From Shewanella aquimarina (lineage in GTDB: Bacteria; Pseudomonadota; Gammaproteobacteria; Enterobacterales; Shewanellaceae): 64,000 nucleotides of DNA. Position 1 is the first letter of the stretch. Each line of letters opens with the position of its first letter. Under the pieces are notes generated by a model. It made no database searches. It saw only the letters and a program-made list of their open reading frames with translations, and had not been told where the DNA came from. The position numbers were made by a program, and so were the translations under genes. Shown here piece by piece: positions 1 through 8,797 of this stretch. The stretch lies in assembly GCF_023349185.1 (NCBI RefSeq), contig NZ_JAKIKY010000002.1:186001-250000 (forward strand), in the 5' to 3' direction.

Positions 1-545
1 GCGATCTGGGTGGTATCCGTCTTGCGAAACAGCTGACCTATGCCGCCGGCGTGGCGAAAGCCGATCACCAGCTTGAGCTTAGATTCGTTGTTGAAGGTCA
101 CCGCCATGCCCAGCGCCTTCTCGAACATCTGCGCCTCTTTGTGGGTCAACTGCTTAAGTGTGGCCAGACTCCTGAGGCTAAAGCTGCCGGGACTGGTGAT
201 CTCATTGGCCAGAATGCGTCCCCACAGCGCCTGCATGTTGCGGTTGTGGATCTGTTCTGCCAGCTGAAAGAACTGGTGGATCCAATCGGGGTCGAGATCC
301 GCCCCGGTGACGTCCGACGGCGTGTGGGAGAGGGCGATGGCGTAGACGTTTTCCAGGTTGGCCTGATACTGGCTGGCGAGCTTGCGCAGGCGATGGTCGG
401 AGCGCTCGGCCACAGAGGCCTGGGAGGGGCGATAATCCTCGTCGCTGCCCAGGCCGATCAGGTGGCCGAGTTGCAGGGCCTTGCGGCGGGCAGATACGTC
501 GGGTTGGTTCGACCCTGAATTGGATAGCTTAACGATCTCGGCCAT
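1..545 (-). CDS. Conserved hypothetical protein, TIGR03899/DUF2806-like (3' end outside window)
   Basis: The minus strand is open from an ATG at 543-545 to the window edge (181 codons, no stop), so the C-terminus is missing. The N-terminus is hydrophilic with no signal peptide. A conserved core reads DPDWIHQFFQLAEQIHNRNM, then ALWGRILANEITSPGSFSLR. A tryptophan-glycine core followed by ILA.E...PGSFS.R is what I recall of the TIGR03899/DUF2806 family, which is common in Shewanella and Vibrio. No function is established that I know of. The upstream A-rich stretch offers only a weak ribosome site. Family assignment is from memory; the reading frame itself is clear. Confidence 0.7.
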   Translation of the reverse strand, partial: MAEIVKLSNSGSNQPDVSARRKALQLGHLIGLGSDEDYRPSQASVAERSDHRLRKLASQYQANLENVYAIALSHTPSDVTGADLDPDWIHQFFQLAEQIHNRNMQALWGRILANEITSPGSFSLRSLATLKQLTHKEAQMFEKALGMAVTFNNESKLKLVIGFRHAGGIGQLFRKTDTTQI

Positions 546-636
546 AATCTTTTCTTGTGAATAATCTTATCTTAGGTTGCCCTATTGTCAGATTCTATCT
601 GAATTTCGCCCAAGGCCCTAGCCCCAACCCCTAGCT

Positions 637-1803
637 TCAGGCGTTGGCCGGCCAGTTAACGTGCTTATCCTGGGCCGGATGGCGCGGAATATTAAGGGCC
701 AGCATCAGGGAGCAGAGGGCGAAGCCTGCCCCGATAAAGAACACCCACTTGTTGGAGTAGAGCCAGAGCATCCCCAGCAGCGCCGGGATCACCACGGCTG
801 CGATATGATTGATGGTGAAGCTGACCGACATGGTGGCGGCGATATCCTTGGGCTCGGCGATCTTCTGGAAATAGGTCTTGATGGCGATGGCCATGGCAAA
901 CAGTAGATGATCCAGCACATAGAGCACGGCGGCCATCTCCGCCTGCTGCACGAAGGCGTAGCTGGTGAAGATTACTATCAGGCCCACATACTCTATCATC
1001 AGGGCGTTGCGCTCGCCGATGCGGCCGATAAAGCGGCCTATGGCGGGGGCGAACAACAGGTTGACCACATAGTTGATCAGAAACAGGGCGGTGATCTGAC
1101 TGACGCTATAGCCAAACTTCTCCACCATCATGAAGCCGGCAAACACCATGAAGATCTGCCGCCGCGCGCCGGAGAAGAAGGTGAGCAGATAGTAGAGCCA
1201 GTAGCGTCGTCTGAGGATCACCTTCTTGTGTTGCACCTCGCCTTGGGGAAACTGGGGGAAGTAGAGGGTCAGGGCGAGCACCATCAACAGCCCGAGTCCG
1301 CCTATGATGGCGTACATCCATTGATAATCCAGCTGCAGATAGGTCATCACAATCCAGATGCTGCCGTAGCCGGTGAGGGCGGCGGCCGAGCGCCAGGCCA
1401 GCGCCTTGCCTAAGAATCCCGCGGTCTCACTCTTGTCGACCCATTGCAGGGTGAGAGACTGATTGATGGTCTCGTAGTAGTGAAAGCCCACCGACATGAG
1501 TATGGTGGTCAGGTAGAGGCCCAGCACCTGAGGGAAGAAGCCTGTGATGCCGACCCCTATGGTCAGCAGGGCGAGGGAGACTAGGGCGAAGGTCTGTTCC
1601 CTGAGCAGCAGCAAAATGAAGATGGCGGTAAAGGCCAGAAATCCAGGCACCTCCCGCAAGCTCTGTAATATGCCTATTTCGGCGCCGGTAAAGCTGGCTC
1701 GCTCGATCACGAAGTTGTTCAGCAGCACCTGCCACACAGAAAATACCAAGGACATCACGAAGGTCATGAGTAGTAAGAGGGTCTGCGGGTTCTTCTTTAA
1801 CAT
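637..1803 (-). CDS. MFS transporter
   Basis: A 388-residue protein made almost entirely of hydrophobic segments, about 12 predicted membrane helices, the usual size of a major facilitator permease. It starts MLKKNPQTLLLL and a central basic loop (KKVILRRRYW) separates the two six-helix halves, as expected for the family. The substrate cannot be read from the sequence. It is transcribed away from the porin/imelysin cluster, and the Fur box at 1930-1948 lies in the shared upstream region, so iron control is possible but unproven. No clear terminator follows the stop codon. Confidence 0.85.
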   Translation of the reverse strand: MLKKNPQTLLLLMTFVMSLVFSVWQVLLNNFVIERASFTGAEIGILQSLREVPGFLAFTAIFILLLLREQTFALVSLALLTIGVGITGFFPQVLGLYLTTILMSVGFHYYETINQSLTLQWVDKSETAGFLGKALAWRSAAALTGYGSIWIVMTYLQLDYQWMYAIIGGLGLLMVLALTLYFPQFPQGEVQHKKVILRRRYWLYYLLTFFSGARRQIFMVFAGFMMVEKFGYSVSQITALFLINYVVNLLFAPAIGRFIGRIGERNALMIEYVGLIVIFTSYAFVQQAEMAAVLYVLDHLLFAMAIAIKTYFQKIAEPKDIAATMSVSFTINHIAAVVIPALLGMLWLYSNKWVFFIGAGFALCSLMLALNIPRHPAQDKHVNWPANA

Positions 1804-1929
1804 TCCATTGAATTCCTGTCTCTGTGGGGAAACTAGTCTACCCCATCGCCTGGATGCTACAAACTGGTTTCAATTTTTGTTTCCCTAGCACGCTTTGTCA
1901 TCGATTTGTTATTAACAAATGTAAATTGT

Positions 1930-1948
1930 AATGCAAATAATTCTCATT
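1930..1948. promoter_or_regulatory. Putative Fur box
   Basis: The core TGCAAATAATTCTCA (1932-1946) matches 11 of 14 specified positions of the Fur 7-1-7 consensus TGATAATnATTATCA. It lies in an AT-rich stretch about 60 bp before the porin start at 2006. The genes that follow (porin, imelysin, di-heme lipoprotein) are of kinds often repressed by Fur. The match is visible; control by Fur is inferred. Confidence 0.65.
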
Positions 1949-2005
1949 TGAAATATTGTGCCCGCAATTTAATGGGGGATGTTGATTAATCAACATGGAG
2001 AGAAG

Positions 2006-3415
2006 ATGACACTGAAACTGACCACCTTAGGGATGGCTATCGCCAGCTTGCTGGCGGGCAATGCCTATGCCGACACTCAAACGAATAGCACGGCCAACAC
2101 CACTAGCCTAGCCGAGTCTATCGCCAGGCAGGAGCAGGCGCTTAATCAGCTAAAACAGGAGCTGATTAAGCTCAAGGCGCAGCAGGCCGAGAAGCAGTAC
2201 GACCAGCATACTTTGACCCAGGCGGTGCAGCAGCAGGTGAGCCAGGAGGCCGAAAACAGCCCTTGGCGCCGCTTCAAGTTTGAGTCCTATGGCAGCATGA
2301 ACTACACCAGCGACGAGTATTTCGACAACGTACAGGACACCACGCCCGAGCGTCGCGGCCGTCTGGATCTGGAGCGGATCGTCACCGAATTTGGCTACCA
2401 GTTCAACGACGAGTGGGACATGGAGGTGGAGATCGAATATGAACATGGCGGCACTGGTAGCGCGCTGGAATATGACGGTTTCGACGAGTTCGGTGAGTTC
2501 GAGTCGGAGGTCGAAGCCGGCGGCGAGGTGATGATCGAGAAGGCCCAGCTCAGGTATCGCCCGAGTAAAGCCTTCGGCGTCAAGTTCGGTAACATACATC
2601 TGCCGGTAGGCCTCTCCAGCGTGCTGCATAAGCCTAACCAATATCTGACCGTGCTGCGTCACCGCAGCGAGGCGGCCATGTTGCCCGCCGTGTGGAACGA
2701 GACGGGCATCGGCATCTTCGGCGACCTGGGAGATTTCCACTATCAGGCTCAAGTAGTTAGCGGCCTCAACTCTGAGTATTTCCGCACCTACGACTGGATA
2801 GCATCGGGCCATCAGAAGCGTTTCGAGCACATCAACGCCGACGAGCTGGCCTATATGCTGCGTCTCGATTACGGCAGCTTCAAACTGCCAGGGCTGGTAC
2901 TGGGCGCCGCCTATTACTATGGCAATACCAGCGGTAATCGCCACAAAAGCAACAAGCTGGCCGGTGATGGCAGCGTGAGCCTGCTGGCACTGTCCGGTGC
3001 CTATGTGGACGGTCCCTGGATACTGCGCGGACAGTATCTGCAGGGCACCCTGGATGATGCCGATGCGATCACTCAGGCCAACAAGACCACCCCAGGCCTC
3101 AAGCCGGGTAACTTTGCCCAGCTGGGCAGCAAGGCAGAATCCTTCTTCGTCGAGGCGGGGCTGGATCTCAACCACTTCTTCTCTGTGCCGCTGACTGTGT
3201 TTGCCAACCTGGATTACGCCAATCCGCTCAGTGAGGTGGAAACCGGTACGGCCACCAAGCGCTATGAGAACACCTGGACCAGCGTTGGCATCAACTATTC
3301 GCCGATCCCCGAGATAGTGATCAAGGCCGAGGGCGGCCTGCATCAGGTGGCGGTGGCCGCCATCCCGGATACCCATTTCTTTGCCCTGGGCGTGGGCTAT
3401 CAATTCTCGCTCTAA
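2006..3415 (+). CDS. Outer-membrane porin with N-terminal coiled coil
   Basis: A 469-residue exported protein. I chose the ATG at 2006 rather than the one at 1979 because GGAGAG lies just before it and it begins a clean signal peptide (MTLKLTTLGMAIASLLAG, cleaved after NAYA). A charged heptad-like stretch follows (about residues 30-65, rich in L, Q, K and E), typical of trimeric porins with a periplasmic coiled coil. The rest alternates aromatic and polar residues like a beta-barrel and ends in YQFSL, a typical outer-membrane C-terminus. A Fur box lies upstream and an imelysin gene follows after 33 bp, so a role in metal uptake is a reasonable inference. Specificity is unknown. Confidence 0.8.
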   Translation: MTLKLTTLGMAIASLLAGNAYADTQTNSTANTTSLAESIARQEQALNQLKQELIKLKAQQAEKQYDQHTLTQAVQQQVSQEAENSPWRRFKFESYGSMNYTSDEYFDNVQDTTPERRGRLDLERIVTEFGYQFNDEWDMEVEIEYEHGGTGSALEYDGFDEFGEFESEVEAGGEVMIEKAQLRYRPSKAFGVKFGNIHLPVGLSSVLHKPNQYLTVLRHRSEAAMLPAVWNETGIGIFGDLGDFHYQAQVVSGLNSEYFRTYDWIASGHQKRFEHINADELAYMLRLDYGSFKLPGLVLGAAYYYGNTSGNRHKSNKLAGDGSVSLLALSGAYVDGPWILRGQYLQGTLDDADAITQANKTTPGLKPGNFAQLGSKAESFFVEAGLDLNHFFSVPLTVFANLDYANPLSEVETGTATKRYENTWTSVGINYSPIPEIVIKAEGGLHQVAVAAIPDTHFFALGVGYQFSL

Positions 3416-3448
3416 CGGCGGACAACTTTGATTCTTATGGAGAGACAG

Positions 3449-4597
3449 ATGAAACAATTTAAATATGGCGCGATCGCATTGGCACTTATTTCGGCTCTGG
3501 CGGCCTGCGGTGGTTCGGGCAGCGACGAGGGCAAGGTAGTGGTGCCCGAGACAGGTTTTAGTTTCGATGCCGACGCACTGATCGTCAACCTGAGCGACGA
3601 GGTGATCGTCAAGGGTTACAGCACATTAGCGGATCGCGGTGAGGTTTTGTTACAGGCCACCCAGACCCTGGTTGCCACTCCTACCCAGGCAAATCTTGAG
3701 GCGGCGCAGTCGGCCTGGAAGGCGGCCCGTCAGCCCTGGGAGCAGGGCGAGTCGCACATCTTCGGCCCGGTGGATTCTCTGGGGATCGATCCGCACCTGG
3801 ATAGCTGGCCGCTGAACACCACAGATCTTAAGACGGTCTTAATCAACAGCAGCGGCTTCGATGCCGAGACCATCAAGGGCTGGAACGATGACGTGCAGGG
3901 TTTCCACACCATGGAGTTTCTGCTCTTCGGTGACGGCATAGACGACAATGTCAAGCAGATCGACGAGTTGACCGCCAATGAGCGCGATTACCTCATGGGA
4001 CTGGCTGAGGTGTTTCGCGACTACACCAAGCAGCTGGCCGATGCCTGGCTGGTCAGCCATGACGGCCAGGGTGGCAAGGCCTATGGCGAGTTGCTGAAAT
4101 CGCCGGGCGTCGATGGCAACACCTTCTACAGCTCTCAGGTGGGCGTGTTAGAGGAGCTGATCAAGGGGATGATAGGTATCGTCGATGAGGTGGGTAACGG
4201 CAAGATCGCCGATCCCTTCGGTAGTTCTCTGGCCAATGCCGACACCTCTAAGGTGGAGTCGCAATATTCGTGGAACTCGCTGACCGACTTTAGCGACAAC
4301 ATCATAGGAGTGCGCAACGTCTATCAGGGTGAGTTCACCGGCGAGGCCGACAAGCAGGGGATCATCGATTTCGTGCGCGCCGCCGACGCCGAGCTGGCCA
4401 GCCGTGTCGCGGCAGAGATCGACAGTGCTATCTTGCAGATCCGCGCCATCGAGGGCACGGATAATATGCCTTTCCGTCAGGCGATAAAGGATGAGGCAGG
4501 CCGTGCGCGTGTCCAGAAGGCGGTCGACGCCCTGGCCACCCTACAGGCGAGCCTTGAAAACCAGGTGCTGCCGCTACTCAAAGAGTGGAAGGTATAG
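3449..4597 (+). CDS. Imelysin family lipoprotein
   Basis: A 382-residue lipoprotein. The ATG at 3449 is preferred over the upstream TTG at 3428: GGAGAG precedes it and the signal peptide begins there, ending in the lipobox LAAC. The imelysin signature GxHxxE is present as GFHTMEF (G151, H153, E156). Imelysins are periplasmic proteins related to the EfeO/IrpA group and associated with iron acquisition; peptidase activity was suggested for some members but is not general. Position between a porin and a di-heme protein matches the usual imelysin neighbourhood. It is followed by a hairpin (4607-4632). Confidence 0.9.
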   Translation: MKQFKYGAIALALISALAACGGSGSDEGKVVVPETGFSFDADALIVNLSDEVIVKGYSTLADRGEVLLQATQTLVATPTQANLEAAQSAWKAARQPWEQGESHIFGPVDSLGIDPHLDSWPLNTTDLKTVLINSSGFDAETIKGWNDDVQGFHTMEFLLFGDGIDDNVKQIDELTANERDYLMGLAEVFRDYTKQLADAWLVSHDGQGGKAYGELLKSPGVDGNTFYSSQVGVLEELIKGMIGIVDEVGNGKIADPFGSSLANADTSKVESQYSWNSLTDFSDNIIGVRNVYQGEFTGEADKQGIIDFVRAADAELASRVAAEIDSAILQIRAIEGTDNMPFRQAIKDEAGRARVQKAVDALATLQASLENQVLPLLKEWKV

Positions 4598-4606
4598 GGC
4601 CAGCAT

Positions 4607-4632
4607 AAAAGAGAGCTAAGGCTCTCTTTTTA
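4607..4632 (+). terminator. Terminator or attenuator between imelysin and di-heme genes
   Basis: A perfect 10-bp inverted repeat AAAAGAGAGC / GCTCTCTTTT around the loop TAAG, ending in a T-run. It sits just after the imelysin stop. Since the next gene starts only 78 bp later on the same strand with no obvious promoter, it may lower rather than stop downstream transcription. Confidence 0.75.
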
Positions 4633-4709
4633 TTGCCCGTATAACCCCATAAAAATCAAGGCTAATGGCAAGAGAGCGATTTAGCCCGACCCTAATAAAG
4701 TGTGAAAAG

Positions 4710-6341
4710 ATGATGAATAGCTTAACGAAACCCTCCGCCCTGCTGGCGGCCTTTACCCTGGCTCAGACCCTGGCGCTAAGTGGCTGCGGTGGCTCGGGGG
4801 ATGAGATAGAAGTGCCCACGCCCGAGAAAGTTTATCCCGACTATACCCAGGTGACGGCATTGGGCGGTGACACTACCACCTTCGATGCCTCGAGTTCGGG
4901 CCACGGTTACTCTACCCCGGCGGTAAACCTGAGTGAGGCCCAGCTCGCCCAGCATCTCAGTGGCGATCTGAACTTTGAGACCGCCTTTACCACTGCGCCC
5001 AACGAGGAGCATCCTGAGCTCGACGGCCTGGGACCAGTGTTCAACAACGCCGACTGTAACTCCTGCCATCAGCGCGACGGCCGTAACTCGACGCCGATAG
5101 TGCCTGCGGGGCAAGCGCGCATCAAACTGGGCTCCGAGGCGGGGATCTTCCTGCGTATCAGCAAGGCGCCGGATCAGTCCTGCCTGCAAGGTACACCTGA
5201 GAACAACTACTGCGCGCCCATCCCAGTGCCCAACTTCGGCACTCAGCTGTTTCACCGCGGGGTGCTTAAGGCCAGGGAAGACTGGCAGCAGAACCTGTTC
5301 GGCGGTCAGGCGGATGTCTACCTCTCCTATGAGCAGAAGAAGGTAACCTATCCTGACGGCACAGAGGTGACGCTGAAGAGACCGCTATTTACCGTGGAAA
5401 ACCCCTTCGATGCACCGGGCGAGAGCCTCAACAGCAGCAATGTCACCTCTGAGCTTTTGCAGAGCGATGTGCTGATGGGCTGGCGCAATGGCATGCCTGT
5501 GTTTGGGCTTGGGCTGCTGGAGGCGATCCCCGAGGCGAGTATTATGGCGCTGGTGGATGAAAACGATGCCGATGGCGATGGCATCTCGGGGCGGGCAAAC
5601 TATGTGTTCGACGCCGTCAAGGCCCGGCGCGGCGATAGTCATCCCGTCTCTCTGGGGCGTTTCGGCTGGAAGGCTAACACCCCCAGCGTACGGGTGCAGT
5701 CATTGGGCGCGCTGCGCGGTGACATAGGGATCACTAACCCTCTATTTCCCGAGGAGAGCATAGCGGGCACCAGCATGCATGACAGCTATCTTGCCCGCAC
5801 CGGGTTTGTCGATACCGGCAGCGGCGTCGACGGTGAGCCGGAGGCGAGCGCCGAGTTCAGCGACGACGTGGTCTTCTACGCCGAGACCCTGGCGGTACCG
5901 GCCAGGCGGCAGGTGGATGATGTTAAGGTGAGGGAAGGGGCGCGCCTGTTCGAGCAGGTCAACTGCAGTGGCTGTCACCAGCCCAAGTTTGTCACCAAGA
6001 GCAGCGGCGAGATCGGCGGCCTGCCTATGATAGCGGCGCTGAAGGGGCAGACCATCTATCCCTTCAGCGACATGTTGCTCCATGACATGGGCGAAGGACT
6101 GAGCGACGGTCGCCCGGACTTTCTGGCCAGCGGCAGCGATTGGCGCACCCGGCCGTTATGGGGCATAGGCCTGACCCAGACGGTCAATCCCCAGGCGGGC
6201 TTCCTCCACGATGGCCGTGCGGCGAGTGTCGAGGAGGCGATCCTCTGGCACGGCGGCGAGGCCCAGGCGAGCACAGACAAGTTCATGGCCCTGACTCAGG
6301 CGGAGCGGGCACAACTGCTGGCGTTCGTCATGTCCCTATAA
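4710..6341 (+). CDS. Di-heme c-type cytochrome lipoprotein (DUF1111, 'thiol oxidoreductase' family)
   Basis: A 543-residue lipoprotein. The ATG at 4710 (or the adjacent one at 4713) starts the signal peptide, whose lipobox is LSGC; the upstream ATG at 4665 would add 15 charged residues before it. Two CxxCH heme-binding sites are present: CNSCH at residues 116-120 and CSGCH at 419-423. The segment ARLFEQVNCSGCH and the C-terminal LHDGRA motif are typical of the DUF1111 family, distantly related to bacterial di-heme peroxidases. These proteins are routinely found beside imelysins in Fur-controlled clusters. It probably performs periplasmic redox chemistry on iron or its carrier; that role is inferred. 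Confidence 0.85.
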   Translation: MMNSLTKPSALLAAFTLAQTLALSGCGGSGDEIEVPTPEKVYPDYTQVTALGGDTTTFDASSSGHGYSTPAVNLSEAQLAQHLSGDLNFETAFTTAPNEEHPELDGLGPVFNNADCNSCHQRDGRNSTPIVPAGQARIKLGSEAGIFLRISKAPDQSCLQGTPENNYCAPIPVPNFGTQLFHRGVLKAREDWQQNLFGGQADVYLSYEQKKVTYPDGTEVTLKRPLFTVENPFDAPGESLNSSNVTSELLQSDVLMGWRNGMPVFGLGLLEAIPEASIMALVDENDADGDGISGRANYVFDAVKARRGDSHPVSLGRFGWKANTPSVRVQSLGALRGDIGITNPLFPEESIAGTSMHDSYLARTGFVDTGSGVDGEPEASAEFSDDVVFYAETLAVPARRQVDDVKVREGARLFEQVNCSGCHQPKFVTKSSGEIGGLPMIAALKGQTIYPFSDMLLHDMGEGLSDGRPDFLASGSDWRTRPLWGIGLTQTVNPQAGFLHDGRAASVEEAILWHGGEAQASTDKFMALTQAERAQLLAFVMSL

Positions 6342-6358
6342 GGGAGTGTTTAGAGGAT

Positions 6359-6386
6359 AAAAGCGCGGCCTAGGCTGCGCTTTTTT
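6359..6386 (+). terminator. Rho-independent terminator after di-heme gene
   Basis: AAAAGCGC ... GCGCTTTT flanks a G/C-rich palindromic centre (GGCCTAGGCT) and runs into a six-T tail. It lies 18 bp after the stop codon and closes the iron-linked cluster. Confidence 0.85.
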
Positions 6387-6536
6387 ATGATGAAATGTAT
6401 TCAGGGGGCAATTTGTGAAGTCGGTAAACTTAAGCCGGATTTTGCCCTTAGTCCTCGTGATCTGTTTCAATTAAATATTGCCCGATTTCCCCTATCATGA
6501 TGCTATAGCAAGAGATAAGTCGACTTAGGGGCCTAC

Positions 6537-7058
6537 GTGAGCAAAATATTAATCATCTATTCCAGTGTGCATGGGCAGACCCGTAAGCTGTGCGACTTCA
6601 TGCAGCGCGAGCTCGAGGCGCTGGAACATAGCGTCACCTGTGCCAGCATAGATAACCCGCCCCCGCTCGAGGGCTTCGATAAGATAGTCCTCGGCGCTAG
6701 CATTCGCCACGGCAAGCATAACCCCAGGGTGTACGACTTCATTAGCCAGAACCTCGCACTGCTGCAGGAAAAGGCCAGCAGTTTCTTTTCGGTGAGCCTG
6801 GTGGCGCGCAAGCCAGCCAAGAACACCCCAGAGACAAACCCTTATATGCAGGCGTTTCTGGCCAAGTCGCCCTGGCAGCCTAAGCTGCTGGCGGTGTTTG
6901 GCGGCAATCTGGATTATCAGGGTTATAACGCCTTGGATCGCAATATCATACGCTTCATCATGTGGATCACTAAGGGGCCGACGGCGCCGGACACCAAGGT
7001 AGAGTATACCGATTGGGATAAGGTGAAAGACTATGCTCAGCAGGTCGCCGCGCTCTAG
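6537..7058 (+). CDS. hemG: Menaquinone-dependent protoporphyrinogen IX dehydrogenase
   Basis: A 173-residue flavodoxin-fold protein that oxidises protoporphyrinogen IX to protoporphyrin IX in heme synthesis, passing electrons to quinones at the membrane. The N-terminus MSKILIIYSSVHGQTRKLC is the FMN phosphate-binding loop. HemG-specific features follow: GASIRHGKH, a long insert of about 20 residues (ARKPAKNTPETNP), then FGGNLDYQGYN and RFIMWITKG. The start is GTG. Length is close to E. coli HemG (181). It is the first gene after the heme-protein/iron cluster, but a terminator separates them. Confidence 0.95.
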   Translation: MSKILIIYSSVHGQTRKLCDFMQRELEALEHSVTCASIDNPPPLEGFDKIVLGASIRHGKHNPRVYDFISQNLALLQEKASSFFSVSLVARKPAKNTPETNPYMQAFLAKSPWQPKLLAVFGGNLDYQGYNALDRNIIRFIMWITKGPTAPDTKVEYTDWDKVKDYAQQVAAL

Positions 7059-7122
7059 CGAGGCTTAGGAACAAGACAGATCATGGGGTTCATGGCGTGA
7101 GCCATCTCGAAGGGAGAGCAAG

Positions 7123-7647
7123 ATGAAGACACTGACCAAGCTGCGCGAGGTGCTGGAGACCTATCAGCATCTGTTTGTCATCCTGTTGACCTTGTTTCTG
7201 GTGGGCACCAGCGGCTGGCTCATGATGGGGCGCACCCTGCGGGCCAACGCCTCGGTCTGGGATATCCTGCATGTCTACCTTGGGCTGCTTGCCGGGATCT
7301 TCTCGGTAACCATGTTGCTTATTAATATGATGCGTGGCCAGTGGCGGCAGTATTTTCCCTATCTGGTGGGCGACTTTACTCAGCTGAGTAACGATGTGTG
7401 TGGCCTGATGCGCGGTAAGTTACCCCAGGCCGGTGGCCGCGGTCTGTTTAGCGTGGTCGAAGGCATAGGTATGCTGCTGTTTGTGGCTGTGTCCTTGACC
7501 GGACTGATGTGGTTTCTCACTCAGGGCAGTAGTGAGGCGCTCAATTGGCGTAGTTATCATCACAGCCTGGCCCATGGTTTCATCGTCTTCATGGTGATCC
7601 ACGCGCTGTTTGCTCTGTCGCACCTGCTGGACTTCATTCGCCGCTAG
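7123..7647 (+). CDS. Membrane b-type cytochrome, b561/DUF4405-like
   Basis: A 174-residue integral membrane protein with four hydrophobic helices (about residues 16-34, 47-68, 112-130 and 147-170). Histidines occur in or near helices (HVYLG in the second, HHSLAHG and VIHALFALSH around the fourth), a pattern expected for two bis-histidine b hemes. It resembles small cytochrome b561/DUF4405 proteins. It lies 64 bp after hemG on the same strand, with GGGAGAG before the ATG, so cotranscription is likely. The electron donor and acceptor are unknown. Confidence 0.7.
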   Translation: MKTLTKLREVLETYQHLFVILLTLFLVGTSGWLMMGRTLRANASVWDILHVYLGLLAGIFSVTMLLINMMRGQWRQYFPYLVGDFTQLSNDVCGLMRGKLPQAGGRGLFSVVEGIGMLLFVAVSLTGLMWFLTQGSSEALNWRSYHHSLAHGFIVFMVIHALFALSHLLDFIRR

Positions 7648-7714
7648 CATAGGCTAAGGTAAGGCTATTTCGCTAAGGCTTAACAGAGTAGCGTTAATGT
7701 GAATTTAAAATAAG

Positions 7715-7741
7715 AAAAGTGCGGCCATGGCCGCGCTTTTT
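7715..7741. terminator. Bidirectional terminator
   Basis: A near-perfect stem AAAAGTGCGGCC / GGCCGCGCTTTTT. With A-runs on one side and T-runs on the other it can end both the hemG-side transcript and the convergent DUF2955 gene at 7754. Confidence 0.85.
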
Positions 7742-7753
7742 CGTGGGCGTCAT

Positions 7754-8797
7754 TTAGGCGTCTGGCTGGGGTGACTTGGCGTCTTCCGTCCGCGCTTTTG
7801 ATGAGTCGAGGGGTACGGGCTCATGGTGCAGCAGGTTGAGTAGCAGACCACCTATGATGACGGCGATACTGATCGAGACCAGGCGCACCAACTGGGCATA
7901 GAGGGCATCAGACCCTATGTGAGTGATGATCTGATATACCAGCACCACGAAGTTGGTGAACAGCAGCTGATAGATAGAGAGGGGGCAAGATCGCCTGATG
8001 GCAAAGCAGGCCAGCTGTAGGCCGCAGAAGATCGCCATCCCCAGCACCACCCAGGTCGGCAGGCCGAAGGTGAAGGTCAGCATTACGGGGAAGGTGAAGA
8101 GAATACCTATGGCCGTGGTGATCAGTCGATTCTGCTTGAAGCTCTTGTGCTCCTTTGGATCTGCCAGTTTGATCATGCTGCCGATCGTGATGGCAATCAG
8201 CATGCTCTGAGAGCTGCCGATGCCGATCAAGGCCGCCAGCACTAAGGTCATGGCGGTGGTCTTAAATAATATGCTGCCCATATGGGTACTGCTGTCGTCT
8301 GCCTGGGTCTCATCGGGCAGTATGTCTTGCTCATCACCGGGAAACAGCAGGAAACTCAGATAGGTGAGGAGCAGTGCCAGCACCGCCGATTTCATCAACA
8401 ACCAGGGCAGTACCTCGATCGGTGCTTGTAACTGCTTACTCATAATGGTCATGATGATCACCACGATCAACATCAGGGTCGAGAGCAGATCTTTGGCATC
8501 TTTGTGGCTGCGATAGAAACTCCAGAACAGCAAGGACCAGCAAAACAGCAGGTAGCCAGTGGGGGAGTCCAGCAAGAGCCCGCCGATAAACACCAGTCCC
8601 AGGCTGACAAACAAGACGATCAGCAGCAACTTAAGCATCATGCTCAGGGGCGGACGCGAGGGCATTAGGGTGAGAAAGATCACCATAAAGATGGGCGCCA
8701 GTATGGGCAGGGGCGTGGCTTGATGCCAGAGGTAAAACAGCAGCGCCAGCGGGCCAAATACCAGACGTATGATAGGGTTGGCTGGACTAAGAAACAT
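7754..8797 (-). CDS. DUF2955/FUSC-type membrane protein (efflux permease partner)
   Basis: A 347-residue protein with about ten hydrophobic segments arranged as two membrane blocks around a short acidic loop (GDEQDILPDETQADDSS, near residues 155-171), an architecture shared with aromatic-acid exporters of the FUSC/AaeB type. I recognise it as DUF2955, a family usually encoded beside an HlyD-type adaptor. Its ATG at 8797 lies inside the end of the adaptor gene (11-bp overlap), so the two are translationally coupled. Substrates are unknown. Confidence 0.75.
   Translation of the reverse strand: MFLSPANPIIRLVFGPLALLFYLWHQATPLPILAPIFMVIFLTLMPSRPPLSMMLKLLLIVLFVSLGLVFIGGLLLDSPTGYLLFCWSLLFWSFYRSHKDAKDLLSTLMLIVVIIMTIMSKQLQAPIEVLPWLLMKSAVLALLLTYLSFLLFPGDEQDILPDETQADDSSTHMGSILFKTTAMTLVLAALIGIGSSQSMLIAITIGSMIKLADPKEHKSFKQNRLITTAIGILFTFPVMLTFTFGLPTWVVLGMAIFCGLQLACFAIRRSCPLSIYQLLFTNFVVLVYQIITHIGSDALYAQLVRLVSISIAVIIGGLLLNLLHHEPVPLDSSKARTEDAKSPQPDA

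Noticed and set aside
2150..3457. 435-residue open frame antisense to the porin gene
   Set aside because: Mirror of a codon-biased gene: no ribosome site, no signal peptide, no recognisable domain, and the sense frame is a clear porin.
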